This document shows positions 22,793 to 32,229 of a stretch of DNA of 34,394 nt, piece by piece. Every line of letters begins with the position of its first letter. The first letter of the stretch is position 1. Under the pieces are notes generated by a model, which did not search any database, was not told the DNA's origin, and was given only the letters and a program-made list of their open reading frames with translations. A program made the translations under genes and the position numbers. The stretch comes from an uncultured Clostridia bacterium (GTDB lineage Bacteria > Bacillota > Clostridia > TANB77 > CAG-508). The stretch covers positions 1 to 34,394 of the forward strand of contig CANQTK010000013.1 in the NCBI GenBank assembly GCA_947626735.1, read 5' to 3'.

Positions 22793-24040
22793 TTAATCTA
22801 TTTTTTCAAACATATCTTTTCCTACTCCACATAGTGGGCAAACCCAATCTTCTGGAATATCTTCAAATGGAGTTCCAGGTGCTATACCACTATCTGGATC
22901 ACCTATTTCTGGATCATATACATATCCACATGCTAAACATTTATACATACCTTTTTCACCTTCTTTCATTTTGAAAAATTCTTTATACCCTATACAAACT
23001 ACAGCTACTACCATTAAAGCAAATGAAATGGCTTTCCACAAATCACTTTCAAATAGGATGATAGCAAACATACCACATGCTACACTAATACCATATAATA
23101 ATAGTACCGCTTCTTTTTGTGAGAAACCTTTTTCAATTAGTTTATGATGTAAATGATTTTTATCTGCTTGCATAACTGCTTTTAAAGATTTTCCTTTAAT
23201 GAGTCTTCTTACAATGGCAGATAGTGTATCAAAAATAGGAAGTCCTAATACAAAAATAGGAAGTACGACAACAAACGCTGTTGCTGTTTTTGCAATTCCT
23301 AAAATAGATACCACGGCTAAAGTAAAACCAATGAAGTTTGAACCCATATCTCCAATAAACGTTTTGGCTGGGTTAAAATTAAATGGTAAAAATCCTGTTA
23401 AAGCTCCTGCTAATGCTGTAATCATAATAATGGCAATGAGTGGTGAAGCATTGAGTGCAAATATAATGAGTAAAGAAACACACGAAATAATGGCAATTCC
23501 ACTAGATAACCCATCTAACCCATCAATAAGGTTAATGGCATTTGTGATTCCTACTATCCAGCCCATGGTTAATATAATAGAAAAAATATTGCTAATATTT
23601 AACATGACATTTCCTTCTAAAAAAGGAATGGCAAAATTATCGATTCGAATTCCACTAGCAATCACAATTCCTGCTGCAATTATTTGCCCGATTAATTTGG
23701 TAATAGGATGAATTCCTTTAATGTCGTCAAAGAAGCAAAAAATTCCTAAAACAACCATTCCACCTAAGAAACCAAGTAATTTGGTACTATAGTTTTCTGG
23801 TCCAAATATATTGATATTTCCTTCTAAAGAGGAGGTAATAATTAAATAAATGGTTGATAACAAAAATGCTATCATGATAGCAGGTCCACCAAATTTTGGC
23901 ATAGCTTTTTTATGCATACGTCTTTCATCATTTGGTATGTCAACTGCTCCTATTTTTTTTGCTATTTTTATCGTATATGGTGTTAACACAAAGGATGTAA
24001 TAAATGCTAATAAAAATGCAATGGCTATATCTCCCCACAT
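22793..24040 (-). CDS. MraY/WecA-family phospho-sugar transferase fused to rubredoxin
   Basis: Residues 1 to about 355 form a polytopic membrane UDP-sugar:polyprenyl-phosphate transferase of the WecA/TagO type. Motifs: [20 protein letters not shown] near the N-terminus, [35 protein letters not shown], and [10 protein letters not shown] on a cytoplasmic loop. It would start a wall polymer by moving a sugar-1-phosphate to undecaprenyl phosphate. The last 51 residues are a complete rubredoxin: [16 protein letters not shown], then [12 protein letters not shown], both CxxC pairs intact. The join lies after a final TM helix, so the iron domain would face the cytoplasm. An internal ATG at 22948 with AAGGTG upstream may also yield free rubredoxin. 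Stop adjoins a repeat. Confidence 0.9.
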   Translation of the reverse strand: MWGDIAIAFLLAFITSFVLTPYTIKIAKKIGAVDIPNDERRMHKKAMPKFGGPAIMIAFLLSTIYLIITSSLEGNINIFGPENYSTKLLGFLGGMVVLGIFCFFDDIKGIHPITKLIGQIIAAGIVIASGIRIDNFAIPFLEGNVMLNISNIFSIILTMGWIVGITNAINLIDGLDGLSSGIAIISCVSLLIIFALNASPLIAIIMITALAGALTGFLPFNFNPAKTFIGDMGSNFIGFTLAVVSILGIAKTATAFVVVLPIFVLGLPIFDTLSAIVRRLIKGKSLKAVMQADKNHLHHKLIEKGFSQKEAVLLLYGISVACGMFAIILFESDLWKAISFALMVVAVVCIGYKEFFKMKEGEKGMYKCLACGYVYDPEIGDPDSGIAPGTPFEDIPEDWVCPLCGVGKDMFEKID

Positions 24041-24149
24041 AGTTTTGCCTCCTATTGTCCTTTACTATATCATAGTTAGAGTTATATTACAAGATTTTTT
24101 CCAAATATTAAGTCTTAAAAATTAAGCAAAATTGCAACTGACTGAGTAA

Positions 24150-24191
24150 AAAAATAAAAACTATTATTTTATAATCTAAATAATAGTTTTT
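24150..24191 (-). terminator. Terminator of the era-yqzL-recO unit
   Basis: AAAAACTATTATTT pairs with AAATAATAGTTTTT (14 bp, perfect), then TTTTTTTACTC on the minus strand. The stem overlaps the recO stop codon. Confidence 0.85.
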
Positions 24192-24900
24192 ACATTTTAT
24201 ATTCCTTTTCTAATTTCACATCCATGTATAATTTACTAATCATAGCTAATTGCTTTTTATTTTCTTCTGCCATTTGAAAAGAATATAATTTTTTAGCTGG
24301 TGCCATAACAATATATTGAATGGCTTTTTGGGTAGATTGTGATATTTGAATGGCTCCTGTATCTTGCTTTGCACAATTTTTGCATTTAAACCCATTCTCT
24401 TTTATACTAAAATATTGTACGTTTTCTTCATTGCAAGAAACACATTTTTTTACCTTTGGCATAAAACCTAACAAGCATAATAAACGTAATTTAAAAATAG
24501 AAAGGATAAATTCTAAATCCATGTCCGTTTCTGAAATAACATACAAAGTATTTAAATATAATTGTAAAATTTTATATGTATTTTGATTTTCATAAGTAAC
24601 ATCTTGTATTATTTTTGTAATATGAGAAGCATATTTTAGTTTGTCTAAATCTGTTCGAATAGAATAAAAAATTTCTATTGTCTCGCAAGAATTAAGAGTA
24701 TAAGTATTGGTTCCTTTAAATAACATATACTCTCCAAAGCACAAAAATTGAGTGCCTGCCATAAGTTGACTTTTCGGTCTTCTTGCTCCTCTGGCAGAGC
24801 ATCCAATTTTTCCGTTTGGGGTTAATAGGGTGACCATCTTATCAAAATCCCCCATATTATTTTCTGCGATAATAATTCCTTTCGTTTTTATTGTTCCCAT
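24190..24900 (-). CDS. recO: DNA repair protein RecO
   Basis: A recombination mediator that loads RecA on SSB-coated DNA within RecFOR. The 236-aa protein has an N-terminal OB fold (KTKGIIIAENNMGDFDKMVT, then SARGARRPKS) and a helical C-terminal domain with a zinc knuckle (CVSCNE...CKNC). Length is typical. It follows yqzL at 12 nt, the same order as in B. subtilis. Confidence 0.93.
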   Translation of the reverse strand: MGTIKTKGIIIAENNMGDFDKMVTLLTPNGKIGCSARGARRPKSQLMAGTQFLCFGEYMLFKGTNTYTLNSCETIEIFYSIRTDLDKLKYASHITKIIQDVTYENQNTYKILQLYLNTLYVISETDMDLEFILSIFKLRLLCLLGFMPKVKKCVSCNEENVQYFSIKENGFKCKNCAKQDTGAIQISQSTQKAIQYIVMAPAKKLYSFQMAEENKKQLAMISKLYMDVKLEKEYKM

Positions 24901-24912
24901 GTTTTACTCCAT

Positions 24913-25083
24913 CTATTTGGTATCAATTCCAATATTTTCTCCTAAATTTGGTTTTTTCTTCTCTTCCGTGATTAATATATTTTGTTCCATTTGCTTTTCC
25001 ATATTTTCTACTTCCACAAATTCTAAATAAGAATTAATATCTCCCGTATTTTTAAAAGCATTCCATGCTAATTGTTTTATCAT
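24913..25083 (-). CDS. yqzL: YqzL-family small protein, 56 aa
   Basis: Short gene between era and recO, exactly where B. subtilis has yqzL. It starts MIKQLAWNAFKNTGDINSYL, matching the family pattern (aromatic-W-x-x-F-x-x-TG-x-x-x-x-YL), followed by an acidic, variable tail rich in Glu/Lys. AGAGGAAAAGCTT precedes the ATG. Function is unknown even in Bacillus. Confidence 0.8.
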   Translation of the reverse strand: MIKQLAWNAFKNTGDINSYLEFVEVENMEKQMEQNILITEEKKKPNLGENIGIDTK

Positions 25084-25221
25084 AAGCTTTTCCTCTCTTT
25101 CCTGTCAGAAAAATTTTTCTTTTTTCTTTTATCATTTGCTTTTTATCTCATTTTATACTTGGAAAGTTATGGTTTTCATTTTAAATACTACATCGATTTG
25201 AAAAAATGAATTTTTTTATTT

Positions 25222-26124
25222 TCATTGAAATTTTTTTACCATGGTTTCATTATTTAACCAATCTTCTTTTACTTTTACCCAAATTTTCAAATTTACTTTC
25301 GTATCTAACATTTTTTCTAAATCTTCTCTTGCATAAGTACCAATTTTCTTTAACATGTTGCCACCTTTTCCAATAATAATTCCTTTATGAGATTCTCTTA
25401 CACAATAAATGGTAGCTTCTATGTCATAAATAGTTTCTTTTTCTTTTGTTTTTCGCATTTTTACTTTTTCTGTTTCTATATAAATTCCATGTGGCACTTC
25501 ATCTTTTAATAGTTTTAATGCTTTTTCTCTTATCATTTCTTCTACTAATTGTCTTGTTGTTTGGTCTGTATATTCTTCCTTATCATAATAGGCAGGACCT
25601 TCTTTTAAGTTTTTCTCGATTTCTTCTAATAGAAGTTCTATGTTTTCTTTTTTGGTAGCAGAAATTGGTACTACTGCAGTAAAGTTATATTCCTTTTGAT
25701 ATAAATCGATGAGTTGTAATAAATTTTCTTTTTTTTCTACTAAATCTATTTTATTAAGAACTAATATCGTTTTTTTCTTTGCCTCTTTTATTTTTTCTAA
25801 TATTTTGCTGTCTCCTTTTCCTATTTCTTGTGAAGTAGCATCAATTACAAAAACGACGATATCGACATCATTCATATACGTAAATGCTGTATCAAGCATA
25901 ACATTACCTAATTTCGATTTTGGTTTATGAATTCCTGGTGTATCAATAAAAACAATTTGCGAATGCTCTCTATTCACAATTCCTCTAATAGCCGTTCTTG
26001 TCGTTTGTACTTTGCTCGTTACTGCGGCTACTTTTTCTCCTATTAATTGATTCATAATCGTAGATTTTCCTACATTTGTTCTTCCTATCATGGAGACAAA
26101 TCCAGATTTAAATTTTTCTTCCAT
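25222..26124 (-). CDS. era: GTPase Era
   Basis: A 30S assembly GTPase that binds the 3' end of 16S rRNA. The 300-aa protein shows G1 GRTNVGKST, G3 DTPGIHKPKSKLG, G4 NKIDL, the G5-like SATK, and a C-terminal KH domain with HKGIIIGKGGNMLKKIG. Complete, normal length. GAGAAAGGA just precedes the start. Downstream gap 25084-25221 to yqzL holds nothing recognisable. Confidence 0.96.
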   Translation of the reverse strand: MEEKFKSGFVSMIGRTNVGKSTIMNQLIGEKVAAVTSKVQTTRTAIRGIVNREHSQIVFIDTPGIHKPKSKLGNVMLDTAFTYMNDVDIVVFVIDATSQEIGKGDSKILEKIKEAKKKTILVLNKIDLVEKKENLLQLIDLYQKEYNFTAVVPISATKKENIELLLEEIEKNLKEGPAYYDKEEYTDQTTRQLVEEMIREKALKLLKDEVPHGIYIETEKVKMRKTKEKETIYDIEATIYCVRESHKGIIIGKGGNMLKKIGTYAREDLEKMLDTKVNLKIWVKVKEDWLNNETMVKKFQ

Positions 26125-26261
26125 TCCTTTCTCCTGTTTCTTATTTTAGCATATGAAAAGCGCTAAATTTGTAAAATTTAGTCATCCTTATCATTTTTTT
26201 ATTATAGCATTTCCTTAGGGTATTTTCAATGATTTTTTTAGGATATTCTATTGGATATAAT

Positions 26262-26310
26262 AAATAAGAACTTACATAGGAATTCATTTTACCTACATAA
26301 GTTCTTATTT
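26262..26310 (-). terminator. Terminator of the yqfC-to-yerB unit
   Basis: AAATAAGAACTTA pairs with TAAGTTCTTATTT, with a second inner stem TAGG/CCTA. It lies immediately downstream of the yerB-like stop and separates it from era. Confidence 0.8.
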
Positions 26311-27402
26311 TTAGATAGTATTACTATTACTTGTGTCTTCTGGAATTCCTGGTTCTATTTCAACGTCACTATCTATTGGACAAATTTGAATAAAAGTATT
26401 GCCATCATTAACTTTAATTTCATTTCCTTCTAAATCTTTATAAACAGTTTGTGCATTTCTTGAAGATTTTTCAGCCGTTATTTCAATGGCTTTTCCATTT
26501 GTAATATAATAGCCCTTTAATGCTTTTACATTATCTAATGTTTGTCTTCCTTTATCGGTTCCATCCTTTAATGTCCAGTTTTCACATTTTACAATAATAA
26601 TATTTTTAGTTGTTACCGTTTCTTTTGTTTGCCAATCTACTTGTTTTATATCTCTTGAATAACGAGTATATCTTTTGGTTACAGAATCATATTCATAACG
26701 AACTTCGTTACTAACCGAATAAGGAATGGTGACAGTTGTTGCCTCCCTATTACTTTCTAAGTTTATTTCCTCGGCTACATAGTTTAATACGCTATCTTTA
26801 TTAGAAGTGGTAGCGTACCCTTTACGATTTGCAATTTCTAGTATTTTTTCTGTACTTGTTGCTACATTGTGTGGAGCATATTTGTCTTTTGTTCTCCAAA
26901 AAGAACTTTCACTTTCCGTAATTCCATTAATATTATTCACGCCTAGTTTTGTAATATCGGATTGTGCTTGTGGACTCCATCCATAATGTACATAAATAGC
27001 ATCATTTTCTAAAGCATAGTCTAAGAAATAATGTCTTGCACTTCTTACAGGTCCTATTTTTTCTAAGTCAACTCCTTTAAATAATGCCATTAATCTAGAT
27101 TCGCCACCCTCAACAATGATTTCATAAACTAAGTAAGCATCGTTTAATCCTCCTTGTGGCATAGCACCTTTATGATTGTCTATCATGACTGCAATTGGTC
27201 GATCGTTACCTTGAAAAATTTTTGGTTCTTTTACTTCTACTACAGTTGTTCCTACTTGTTCATTTTCTTTATTTCCTGTTACAATTTCTCCTTTTTGCTC
27301 TTTGTCTTTTGCTACTTTCATTCCTAATAAAATGGCAGCTACTATAATTAAGACCACTAATATAACAATTAATATTTTGATTCCAATAGATTGTTCCTTC
27401 AT
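26311..27402 (-). CDS. DUF3048 (YerB-like) membrane-anchored protein
   Basis: A 363-aa protein with a short cytoplasmic N-terminus, one TM helix (residues about 9-28) and an extracytoplasmic DUF3048 region recognised by PIAVMIDNHKGAMPQGGL, EIIVEGGESRLMALF and IGPVRSARHYFLDYA; the C-terminal YerB domain includes the HNVATST region and later NIIIVKCENW. No lipobox cysteine, unlike many YerB homologues, so a TM anchor is used. Function unknown. Position after dgkA, where B. subtilis has cdd, is notable. Confidence 0.88.
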   Translation of the reverse strand: MKEQSIGIKILIVILVVLIIVAAILLGMKVAKDKEQKGEIVTGNKENEQVGTTVVEVKEPKIFQGNDRPIAVMIDNHKGAMPQGGLNDAYLVYEIIVEGGESRLMALFKGVDLEKIGPVRSARHYFLDYALENDAIYVHYGWSPQAQSDITKLGVNNINGITESESSFWRTKDKYAPHNVATSTEKILEIANRKGYATTSNKDSVLNYVAEEINLESNREATTVTIPYSVSNEVRYEYDSVTKRYTRYSRDIKQVDWQTKETVTTKNIIIVKCENWTLKDGTDKGRQTLDNVKALKGYYITNGKAIEITAEKSSRNAQTVYKDLEGNEIKVNDGNTFIQICPIDSDVEIEPGIPEDTSNSNTI

Positions 27403-27417
27403 TTTTTTCCCTTCCTT

Positions 27418-27786
27418 TTACATGATTCTACTTACTATAATAAAAAGGACAATGATAACAGCATTTAGTGCAGATAAAACAACGGCTCCTGCTGCTACAT
27501 CTTTTGCAATTTTGGCTACTGGATGAAATTTAGTTGTACATAAATTAACGGCTTCTTCTACTGCGGTGTTCATCACTTCTGTAATAATAATTAGCATCGT
27601 AGCAAAACTTAAAAACATGCATTCTGTTATATTTAATTTAAAGTAAATAGCACATATGATAACGATAACAGCAATGACCAATTGTATTTTGGCATTTAGT
27701 TGTGTACGAATGGTATACCAAATGCCACGAAATCCGTTTTTCCATGATTCTAAATAATTTTTATTTTTTAGCCTTTCGTCTTCCAT
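27418..27786 (-). CDS. dgkA: Diacylglycerol/undecaprenol kinase DgkA
   Basis: A 122-aa integral membrane kinase with three TM helices and the family signature EVMNTAVEEAVNL followed by AKIAKDVAAGAV. In Gram-positives this enzyme mainly phosphorylates undecaprenol for envelope synthesis. N-terminal amphipathic SWKNGFRGIWYTI is typical. It is 34 nt from ybeY in the same operon, as in B. subtilis. Confidence 0.93.
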   Translation of the reverse strand: MEDERLKNKNYLESWKNGFRGIWYTIRTQLNAKIQLVIAVIVIICAIYFKLNITECMFLSFATMLIIITEVMNTAVEEAVNLCTTKFHPVAKIAKDVAAGAVVLSALNAVIIVLFIIVSRIM

Positions 27787-27820
27787 TTTTTCTTCCTTCC
27801 TTATTTCTTAAATGCTACTT

Positions 27821-28303
27821 CTATCTGGTTTGTTTTAATTGAGTAAGTACTTTTTCTTCTTTTTTTCTCATTTCAACTTTATCTTTTTCTTCTATATGAT
27901 CATAGCCCATAATATGGTAAAACCCATGTACTACCATATAAGCTAATTCTCTTTCAAAACTATGTCCATATTCTTTGGCCTGTTCTTTTACTCTTTGCAC
28001 AGAAATTACAAGGTCTCCTAAAACTTCTGCAATAGGAGTTACCATCGTCTTCTCTTTTATTTTTTCTATTTCTTCCTTTTCAAACATAGGAAACGATAAG
28101 ACATCGGTTTCTTTGTCCACTTTTCGAAATTGCTTATTTAATTGATGAATTTGTTCTGGTGTGGTTAAAATAATATTTAAATAAAAATGAGAATCTTCTA
28201 TCTTTTCTTCGTAAAAGCAAGTAGTAACTACTTGCTTAATAAATTTTTTTAATTCTTCTTGTTCTTCTATTTGTAAAAAAACAATATCGGCTACTTCCTG
28301 CAT
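27821..28303 (-). CDS. ybeY: Endoribonuclease YbeY (16S rRNA maturation)
   Basis: A 160-aa zinc-dependent RNase with the hallmark HGFYHIMGYDH (H-x3-H-x5-H) and the preceding YGHSFERELAYMVV. It is needed for 16S 3' end processing and ribosome quality control. Its start overlaps the end of the upstream unknown gene by 13 nt; the AGGAAGGAAAG ribosome site is inside that gene, implying coupling. Confidence 0.94.
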   Translation of the reverse strand: MQEVADIVFLQIEEQEELKKFIKQVVTTCFYEEKIEDSHFYLNIILTTPEQIHQLNKQFRKVDKETDVLSFPMFEKEEIEKIKEKTMVTPIAEVLGDLVISVQRVKEQAKEYGHSFERELAYMVVHGFYHIMGYDHIEEKDKVEMRKKEEKVLTQLKQTR

Positions 28304-29502
28304 AGTGCTTTCCTTCCTATATATGTACCAGTTGATTTACATTCATTTTTAAGTTCTTTCATTGCTCCTAATTCTACTAATTTGTTTTTATAGAATTGAA
28401 TAATTTTATAATATTTATTTTCATTTTGATATACTTCTTTTAAATCTCCACGAACAAATAAAATTTCTTTTTGTTTCTGGTATTCTTCTTTATTTTGTTC
28501 TTTTTTCTTTTCTATTTCTTGATACTTTTTCCAAAATTCTTTATATTCTCCTCTTTTAGCAGGCTTGTCCCAATAAATTTTAGTAGATAGTAATTTGACA
28601 TTATAATCTTCTATGAGACGAATTAGTAAAGAATAAGCTTTTTCTTTTTTCTTAACAACTCTAGTATCTACAATTAAACTTCTTACCTCTTTTAATAATT
28701 GAATGTAACATTGTTCTGCTACGATTAATGGTAAGCTATGAGTAAATAGTTTTCTACTAATGGCAAGTAGTACCATTCGCTTTTCAATACCTTCATTTTG
28801 GTCTAATTTTCCGACACTATAAGTTTCAAATTTCTCATATTCCTCTACAATTTGTTGATAAAAATCGTTATTTTCACTTTCTATTTTTAAAGGAAGAATG
28901 ACACTAATATACTCTTCTAATATTTGAAAGATTTTTGCGTAAATTTCTTCTCTATTTTGGTAAGTTAAGGTATCGGCTAATTTAATAGAAAAATGTTTTA
29001 ATAGTCCTTTATATAAAGAGTCCATTTTGGTAAGGTAAAATGGTTTATATCTTTGCATTAATTTTGGTTTATCTAACTCTTTTATGGTTTCATAATCTAA
29101 TTCTAATAAGTATTTTTGCTTTCTATATTTATATTCTAAATATTCTGTTTCTTTGATATGAATTACTTCATAATATTTGGCTAAGGCATCTTTTTCAAAA
29201 GTAGAAGCAGTATCGTTTTTCACTTTTTTATAGATAGAATCCATAATATGTTTATCGATTGCTTCTAAATACAAACTAAACGTATCTTCGTATTTTTTTT
29301 GTAAGAGATCTTTTTTGTCAATTGCGCCTAATTTTTCATTTTCCACTACCGCTTCATAAGTTTTTAGCACATTGTTTCGTTTCATTGAAATTAACATTCC
29401 ATTAATTCCTATTTTTGTTGGAATTAACATTTTGGTAATTGTGTTAGTCAACCTTGTAAAAAAGGTTTTATCGGCATATACTCTTAAACTTCTTTCTTCC
29501 AT
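28291..29502 (-). CDS. Unknown protein, 403 aa, in the phoH/yqfF position
   Basis: I do not recognise the family. A large, Lys/Glu/Tyr-rich, all-helical and soluble protein, probably with long coiled-coil stretches (KEFWKKYQEIEKKKEQNKEE is one), and a low-complexity basic tail. No Walker, HD or metal motif is visible, so it is not PhoH or YqfF, which occupy this place between yqfD and ybeY in B. subtilis. ATG at 29502 follows GAAAGGAAG at 8 nt; a TTG at 29520 overlaps the ribosome site and is rejected. It overlaps ybeY and follows yqfD by 14 nt, so it shares the sporulation-linked operon. Confidence 0.75.
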   Translation of the reverse strand: MEERSLRVYADKTFFTRLTNTITKMLIPTKIGINGMLISMKRNNVLKTYEAVVENEKLGAIDKKDLLQKKYEDTFSLYLEAIDKHIMDSIYKKVKNDTASTFEKDALAKYYEVIHIKETEYLEYKYRKQKYLLELDYETIKELDKPKLMQRYKPFYLTKMDSLYKGLLKHFSIKLADTLTYQNREEIYAKIFQILEEYISVILPLKIESENNDFYQQIVEEYEKFETYSVGKLDQNEGIEKRMVLLAISRKLFTHSLPLIVAEQCYIQLLKEVRSLIVDTRVVKKKEKAYSLLIRLIEDYNVKLLSTKIYWDKPAKRGEYKEFWKKYQEIEKKKEQNKEEYQKQKEILFVRGDLKEVYQNENKYYKIIQFYKNKLVELGAMKELKNECKSTGTYIGRKALCRK

Positions 29503-29516
29503 AGCTTTTCTTCCTT

Positions 29517-30701
29517 TCAAAATACGATTTTTTCTTTTGTCCCAATTTTTTCTAGTACCTCATAAGTTACTTGTGCTTCCACATACTCTTCTGTTTCTTG
29601 GTAGTTAAAATAAGTATTTAAAATCGTTTCCTTTTCTTCTATTTGTTCTTCCAATTGTTTTTTTGCCTCTTCTACTGCTTGATTTTTTGCTTCTTCTTTG
29701 GTATAAACCACTTGGTTTTCTACTAATTCGTAATTTGTGTTTTTTAAGATTTCAATAGGTAAATAAAAGTCAGAAAATAATTTTAATTTTTTTGTTTCTT
29801 CTATTGTATCATATTTTTGAAATTTGGAAAGAGTTTTATAAAAATTTATTGTAAAATTATTTATTCTTACGGAATATTTTGTTTCCTTATTTCCGGTTTT
29901 GCTTGCTACTGTTTGGTTGAATGGTATTTTTTTGGTTGCAGTATACCATACTTTTGCCGTTACTTCCCCATTTGCATGTACATAACGGACGCCTGTATAT
30001 TTTCCTTCTAGCCATCCTCCTATTAAAGGAGTACCTTCCTGTACAATGTCTCCTTCTTTGACTAGGGGAGTACCATTTAGTGCATTTATTTTTACGATTC
30101 TTCCTGCTTTTGTTGCAATAATATTACAATATTCCTCTTCTTCTATTATTTCTGGTTTTTTGTCTGCTTCTACTATTTTGACCATCGCATTTGTGCCTTT
30201 TAATTCTATGCCAATCCATGCTAAATCATTGCGGTCTAATCGTATTTTATTTACCATTGCTTTGGTATCAATTTTACTTTTGAAGGTTCCTATCGTTAGT
30301 CCTTCTTTCTTTAATGTTTCTAGCATTTCTTCTCTTGAAATCGTAGTATTTCCTATTATTTCGATATTCCATACGAAATTAGATAAACATAGAATACCTA
30401 TGATGATAAAACATAGAAATAAGAAAAAAATTTTTCTTTTTTTATATTTATGAAAAATAAAAGGAAGTCCTTTTTTTTGCTTTATTTTTACTTTACATTT
30501 TGTCTGCTTGGCCAGTTCTGTCATTCTTTTAAAATCCTCAATACTAAGATTTGTTTCTAAAAGAGTGGATTTTTTTCGATTGCTTTTCCAAAGTAAAATA
30601 CCTTTTTTTAGGCATAAATTCATTAATCTTTCTATAAAATAACCTTCTATGGTAATTCTTACATAACCTAATAAATAGTTTTTTAGTATTTTTATATACA
30701 A
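29517..30701 (-). CDS. yqfD: Sporulation protein YqfD
   Basis: A 394-aa protein: N-terminal soluble part (YVRITIEGYFIERLMNLC), a TM helix around residues 92-113 after a KYKKRK stretch, then an extracytoplasmic POTRA-like segment (WNIEIIGNTTISREEMLETL) and later VRYVHANGEVTAKVWYT. This is the YqfD arrangement; in B. subtilis it is sigma-E-expressed and linked to forespore/mother-cell envelope work, with little molecular detail known. It directly follows yqfC (12 nt). Confidence 0.9.
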   Translation of the reverse strand: MYIKILKNYLLGYVRITIEGYFIERLMNLCLKKGILLWKSNRKKSTLLETNLSIEDFKRMTELAKQTKCKVKIKQKKGLPFIFHKYKKRKIFFLFLCFIIIGILCLSNFVWNIEIIGNTTISREEMLETLKKEGLTIGTFKSKIDTKAMVNKIRLDRNDLAWIGIELKGTNAMVKIVEADKKPEIIEEEEYCNIIATKAGRIVKINALNGTPLVKEGDIVQEGTPLIGGWLEGKYTGVRYVHANGEVTAKVWYTATKKIPFNQTVASKTGNKETKYSVRINNFTINFYKTLSKFQKYDTIEETKKLKLFSDFYLPIEILKNTNYELVENQVVYTKEEAKNQAVEEAKKQLEEQIEEKETILNTYFNYQETEEYVEAQVTYEVLEKIGTKEKIVF

Positions 30702-30713
30702 AGTAAATCCTCC

Positions 30714-31001
30714 CTATTCATCTACTGTTTTTTCAAAATCAATACTTTCTATCTTTCCTGTAATTAAAAGGTCATCATTTGTCATTTCGTTGAGTTTAAG
30801 CTCAAATCCATTGATATTAATAATGCCTATGTAGGTACTTAAGCGAACGTAAAAATCTTGGTACTCTAATATGGATTTATAGTTTTCTATCAATAATTCT
30901 TCAAAGCCCATAATGGTTAGTTTTGGTTTTTCTGTTGATATTTCCTTGGGAATCTCTAACCATTCTTCGAAACGATTCTGTTTCTTTTTCTTCTTTTTCA
31001 T
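30714..31001 (-). CDS. yqfC: Sporulation protein YqfC
   Basis: A 95-aa protein with a poly-Lys start (MKKKKKKQNRFEEWLEIP), then LTIMGFEELLIENYKSILEY and RLSTYIGIININGFELKLN, matching the YqfC/YabP-like fold. It is the constant partner of yqfD. AGGTGGTAGAA precedes ATG. pdaA lies 44 nt upstream on the same strand, so they may be expressed together in the mother cell or forespore. Confidence 0.88.
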   Translation of the reverse strand: MKKKKKKQNRFEEWLEIPKEISTEKPKLTIMGFEELLIENYKSILEYQDFYVRLSTYIGIININGFELKLNEMTNDDLLITGKIESIDFEKTVDE

Positions 31002-31045
31002 TTTCTACCACCTTTCCTCTAGAAAACGATTTCGTACTTTTTCTT

Positions 31046-31855
31046 TTATCTTTCAAATTCATCTAAACTTGCAAATTCATAGCCCATTGCCTTTATTTCT
31101 TTTATACAAAAATCTAATACATTTGTGTTATCTTTCGAATTTCCATGTAATAAAAGAACTGCCCCATTATGGATGTTATCTAATATTTTCTTTTTTGCAT
31201 ATTCTTCTCTACCTTGTTTATTTTCATCCCAATCATCATAAGCAAATGACCACATGACTGTGGTATAGCCTAAACTATTACAATACGCTACTGTTTGTTC
31301 ACTATACTCTCCTTTGGGTGGTCTAATATATTTCATTTCATAATGAAATTGTTCATAAATAGCAGTATGCAAATTCATTACTTCTTTTTTGATTTCTTCT
31401 AAAGTTAAACTTGGCATACTTTTATGGTTTACAGTATGGTTTCCAATGATATGTCCCTCGTCAATCATTTTTTGCACTAATTCTGGTTTTGTATTTACAT
31501 AGTGTGCCGTAATAAAGAAAGTTGCCTTTACGCTATTTTGTTTTAATACTTCTAAAATTTTTTCTGTGTAGCCTGCTTCATACCCTTCGTCAAAAGTAAG
31601 ATATACTTTTTTTGAATTGCTATTGCCCATGGCAATTCCTTTATATTCTTCTAAAATTGCTTTATTTTTACTCCCTAAATCTGGTTGTTCATGGTTATCG
31701 TTTCTTTTAATACCCCATTCTATTTTTTTACTACTTAATGTTTGAGAACTAGTTTGTATACTTTGTTGTTCTTCTATTAATAAAACACTAGCCGTAAATA
31801 CAAAGATACTAATGGTTGCTATTAGTACTGTTTTATTTTTGATGAAATGTTTCAT
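31046..31855 (-). CDS. pdaA: Polysaccharide deacetylase, PdaA-like
   Basis: A 269-aa exported enzyme with an N-terminal signal anchor (MKHFIKNKTVLIATISIFVF). The NodB domain has YLTFDEGYEAGYTEKIL (the DEGYE/DNGYE form characteristic of PdaA), GNHTVNHKSMPSLT for metal binding, RPPKGEYSE, WSFAYDDWD and GAVLLLHGNSKDN. PdaA deacetylates MurNAc to allow muramic-delta-lactam formation in the spore cortex, which fits the adjacent yqfCD. AAGGAGGTTAAT fixes the start at 31855; upstream extension lacks a ribosome site. Confidence 0.9.
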   Translation of the reverse strand: MKHFIKNKTVLIATISIFVFTASVLLIEEQQSIQTSSQTLSSKKIEWGIKRNDNHEQPDLGSKNKAILEEYKGIAMGNSNSKKVYLTFDEGYEAGYTEKILEVLKQNSVKATFFITAHYVNTKPELVQKMIDEGHIIGNHTVNHKSMPSLTLEEIKKEVMNLHTAIYEQFHYEMKYIRPPKGEYSEQTVAYCNSLGYTTVMWSFAYDDWDENKQGREEYAKKKILDNIHNGAVLLLHGNSKDNTNVLDFCIKEIKAMGYEFASLDEFER

Positions 31856-32099
31856 ATTAACCTCCTTATGGTTCATTTTATGATGGATTATCATTATTAT
31901 TACACTAAAAAAATAATTACTTTTTATCAAATTTGTAGATTTTTTTATTTCCTTTTCTTAAGAAATCATATTTGTATATTTTAAAATATTTTTTATACTA
32001 ATCAATCAATTTTACTTTCTTAATTATAGTGATTTTTCCTTGATTTTACTGTATTATGCAGATTTCGACATTTTTTTATTTTTTATCTCTTATTTTCTA

Positions 32100-32128
32100 T
32101 TGACAAGCTTAATTTTTTGAATTATCAT
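32100..32128 (+). promoter_or_regulatory. Promoter of the two-component operon
   Basis: TTGACA (32100-32105), 17 bp, TATCAT (32123-32128). The leader is about 95 nt. The rest of the 374-nt gap 31856-32229 is AT-rich; TTTCGACA at 32063-32070 (0A-box-like) is the only other recognisable motif. Confidence 0.7.
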
Positions 32129-32191
32129 GTAACTAATAGTGAAAATAGGTAATATTTTCCAATTGTGTAGATTACACTCATTATTTTTTTA

Positions 32192-32213
32192 CATCTATAT
32201 AACTATATAGATG
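32192..32213 (+). promoter_or_regulatory. Hairpin just before the agrA-like ribosome site
   Basis: CATCTATAT and ATATAGATG form a perfect 9-bp stem with an AACT loop. GGAGG begins 5 nt later (32218-32222), so folding could affect translation of the response regulator. No U tract. Confidence 0.5.
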
Positions 32214-32229
32214 ACACGGAGGATAAAAT

